From contig NZ_LN849007.1 in NCBI RefSeq assembly GCF_001243045.1, positions 1,888,989 through 1,952,988 of the forward strand: a stretch of 64,000 nt of DNA, read 5' to 3'. The translations under genes were made by a program, and so were the position numbers. Below the pieces are notes generated by a model that was given only the letters and a program-made list of their open reading frames with translations, was not told the origin of the DNA and made no database searches. How positions within the stretch are numbered: the first letter of the stretch is position 1; each line of letters opens with the position of its first letter. Positions 63,910 to 64,000 of this stretch are shown one piece after another. This DNA is from Clostridium niameyense (GTDB lineage Bacteria; Bacillota; Clostridia; Clostridiales; Clostridiaceae).

Positions 63910-64000
63910 TTAATTATTAATCCAAAATTTATCTAGATAAAATTTTGCCTTATTTTCATTTCCAACTATAAAATTATTACTCCATTCACTACTTAATAGT
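63910..64000 (-). CDS. C-terminal end of an unidentified gene running off the right edge
   Basis: The minus strand is open from the window edge to a TAA at 63910-63912, encoding SSEWSNNFIVGNENKAKF and YLDKFWINN. The composition looks genuine but 30 residues are too few to name a family. Confidence 0.45.
   Translation of the reverse strand, partial: LLSSEWSNNFIVGNENKAKFYLDKFWINN

Noticed and set aside
1-64000. tRNA, rRNA, prophage, transposon or integrase features
   Set aside because: No cloverleaf-like GC-rich segment, phage structural gene, transposase or attachment duplication was noticed on reading both strands.

Overview
The window is a low-GC, AT-rich chromosomal segment of a spore-forming Clostridium. 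Evidence seen directly: strongly AT-biased codons, GGAGG-type ribosome binding sites, frequent TTG and GTG starts, an SspH-type spore protein, T-box and SAM-I leaders, and secreted thermolysin-family proteases. A proteolytic Clostridium of the C. botulinum group I / C. sporogenes type is my best guess, but that assignment is inference from gene content recalled from memory. Almost everything is ordinary housekeeping or accessory chromosome. I see no rRNA, tRNA, CRISPR array, transposase, integrase or prophage block.

Layout. 1-6.2 kb: an amidohydrolase entering from the left edge, a rhodanese remnant, dapB, a folate-type ECF S component behind a THF riboswitch, sspH, a LUD protein and a histidine kinase/response regulator pair. 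6.2-13.8 kb: a methionine operon (metF, a free-standing cobalamin-synthase activation protein, and a short metH) behind a SAM-I riboswitch, then a MacB/FtsX-type ABC exporter. 13.9-24.4 kb: a YibE/F protein, a NupC transporter, asnS behind a T-box, an orphan sigma54 activator, an LtaS-type enzyme, a UPF0316 protein, a DegV protein and an 88-residue orphan under an apparently LexA-controlled promoter. 24.9-30.9 kb: a free-standing M4 protease propeptide beside a full-length M4 protease, a YtrA-type GntR/ABC operon and a SEC-C protein. 31-39 kb: a Cys-rich probable spore protein, cstA, an aminopeptidase P / SPFH / NfeD cluster and nadE.

39-49.5 kb: yaaR, a two-unit structured RNA element, a MazF-fold protein without a visible antitoxin, paired half-size chromate transporters, a P-type ATPase behind a manganese (yybP-ykoY) riboswitch, a ComEC-like secreted hydrolase, a gamma-carbonic-anhydrase-like protein and tandem amino-acid permeases. 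49.9-64 kb: an Lrp regulator, an Fe/Mn superoxide dismutase next to a 28-residue Cys/Trp-rich peptide, class III fructose-bisphosphatase, a BusR-like GntR-RCK_C regulator, a CHAP/SH3 wall hydrolase with an internal duplication, a receiver protein with Glu at the phosphoacceptor site, an SDR, thiol peroxidase and a DUF3892 protein.

How it works together. The window is rich in RNA-level control: four recognisable metabolite- or tRNA-sensing leaders (THF, SAM-I, T-box-Asn, Mn) sit exactly upstream of the genes they should control. The THF and SAM-I switches both feed one-carbon metabolism, folate uptake on one side and methionine regeneration from methyl-THF on the other. The most promising undescribed items are the tandem covarying hairpins upstream of yaaR (39738-39910) beside the orphan MazF-fold gene, the LexA-box promoter of the 88-residue orphan, and the propeptide-only protease paralogue.
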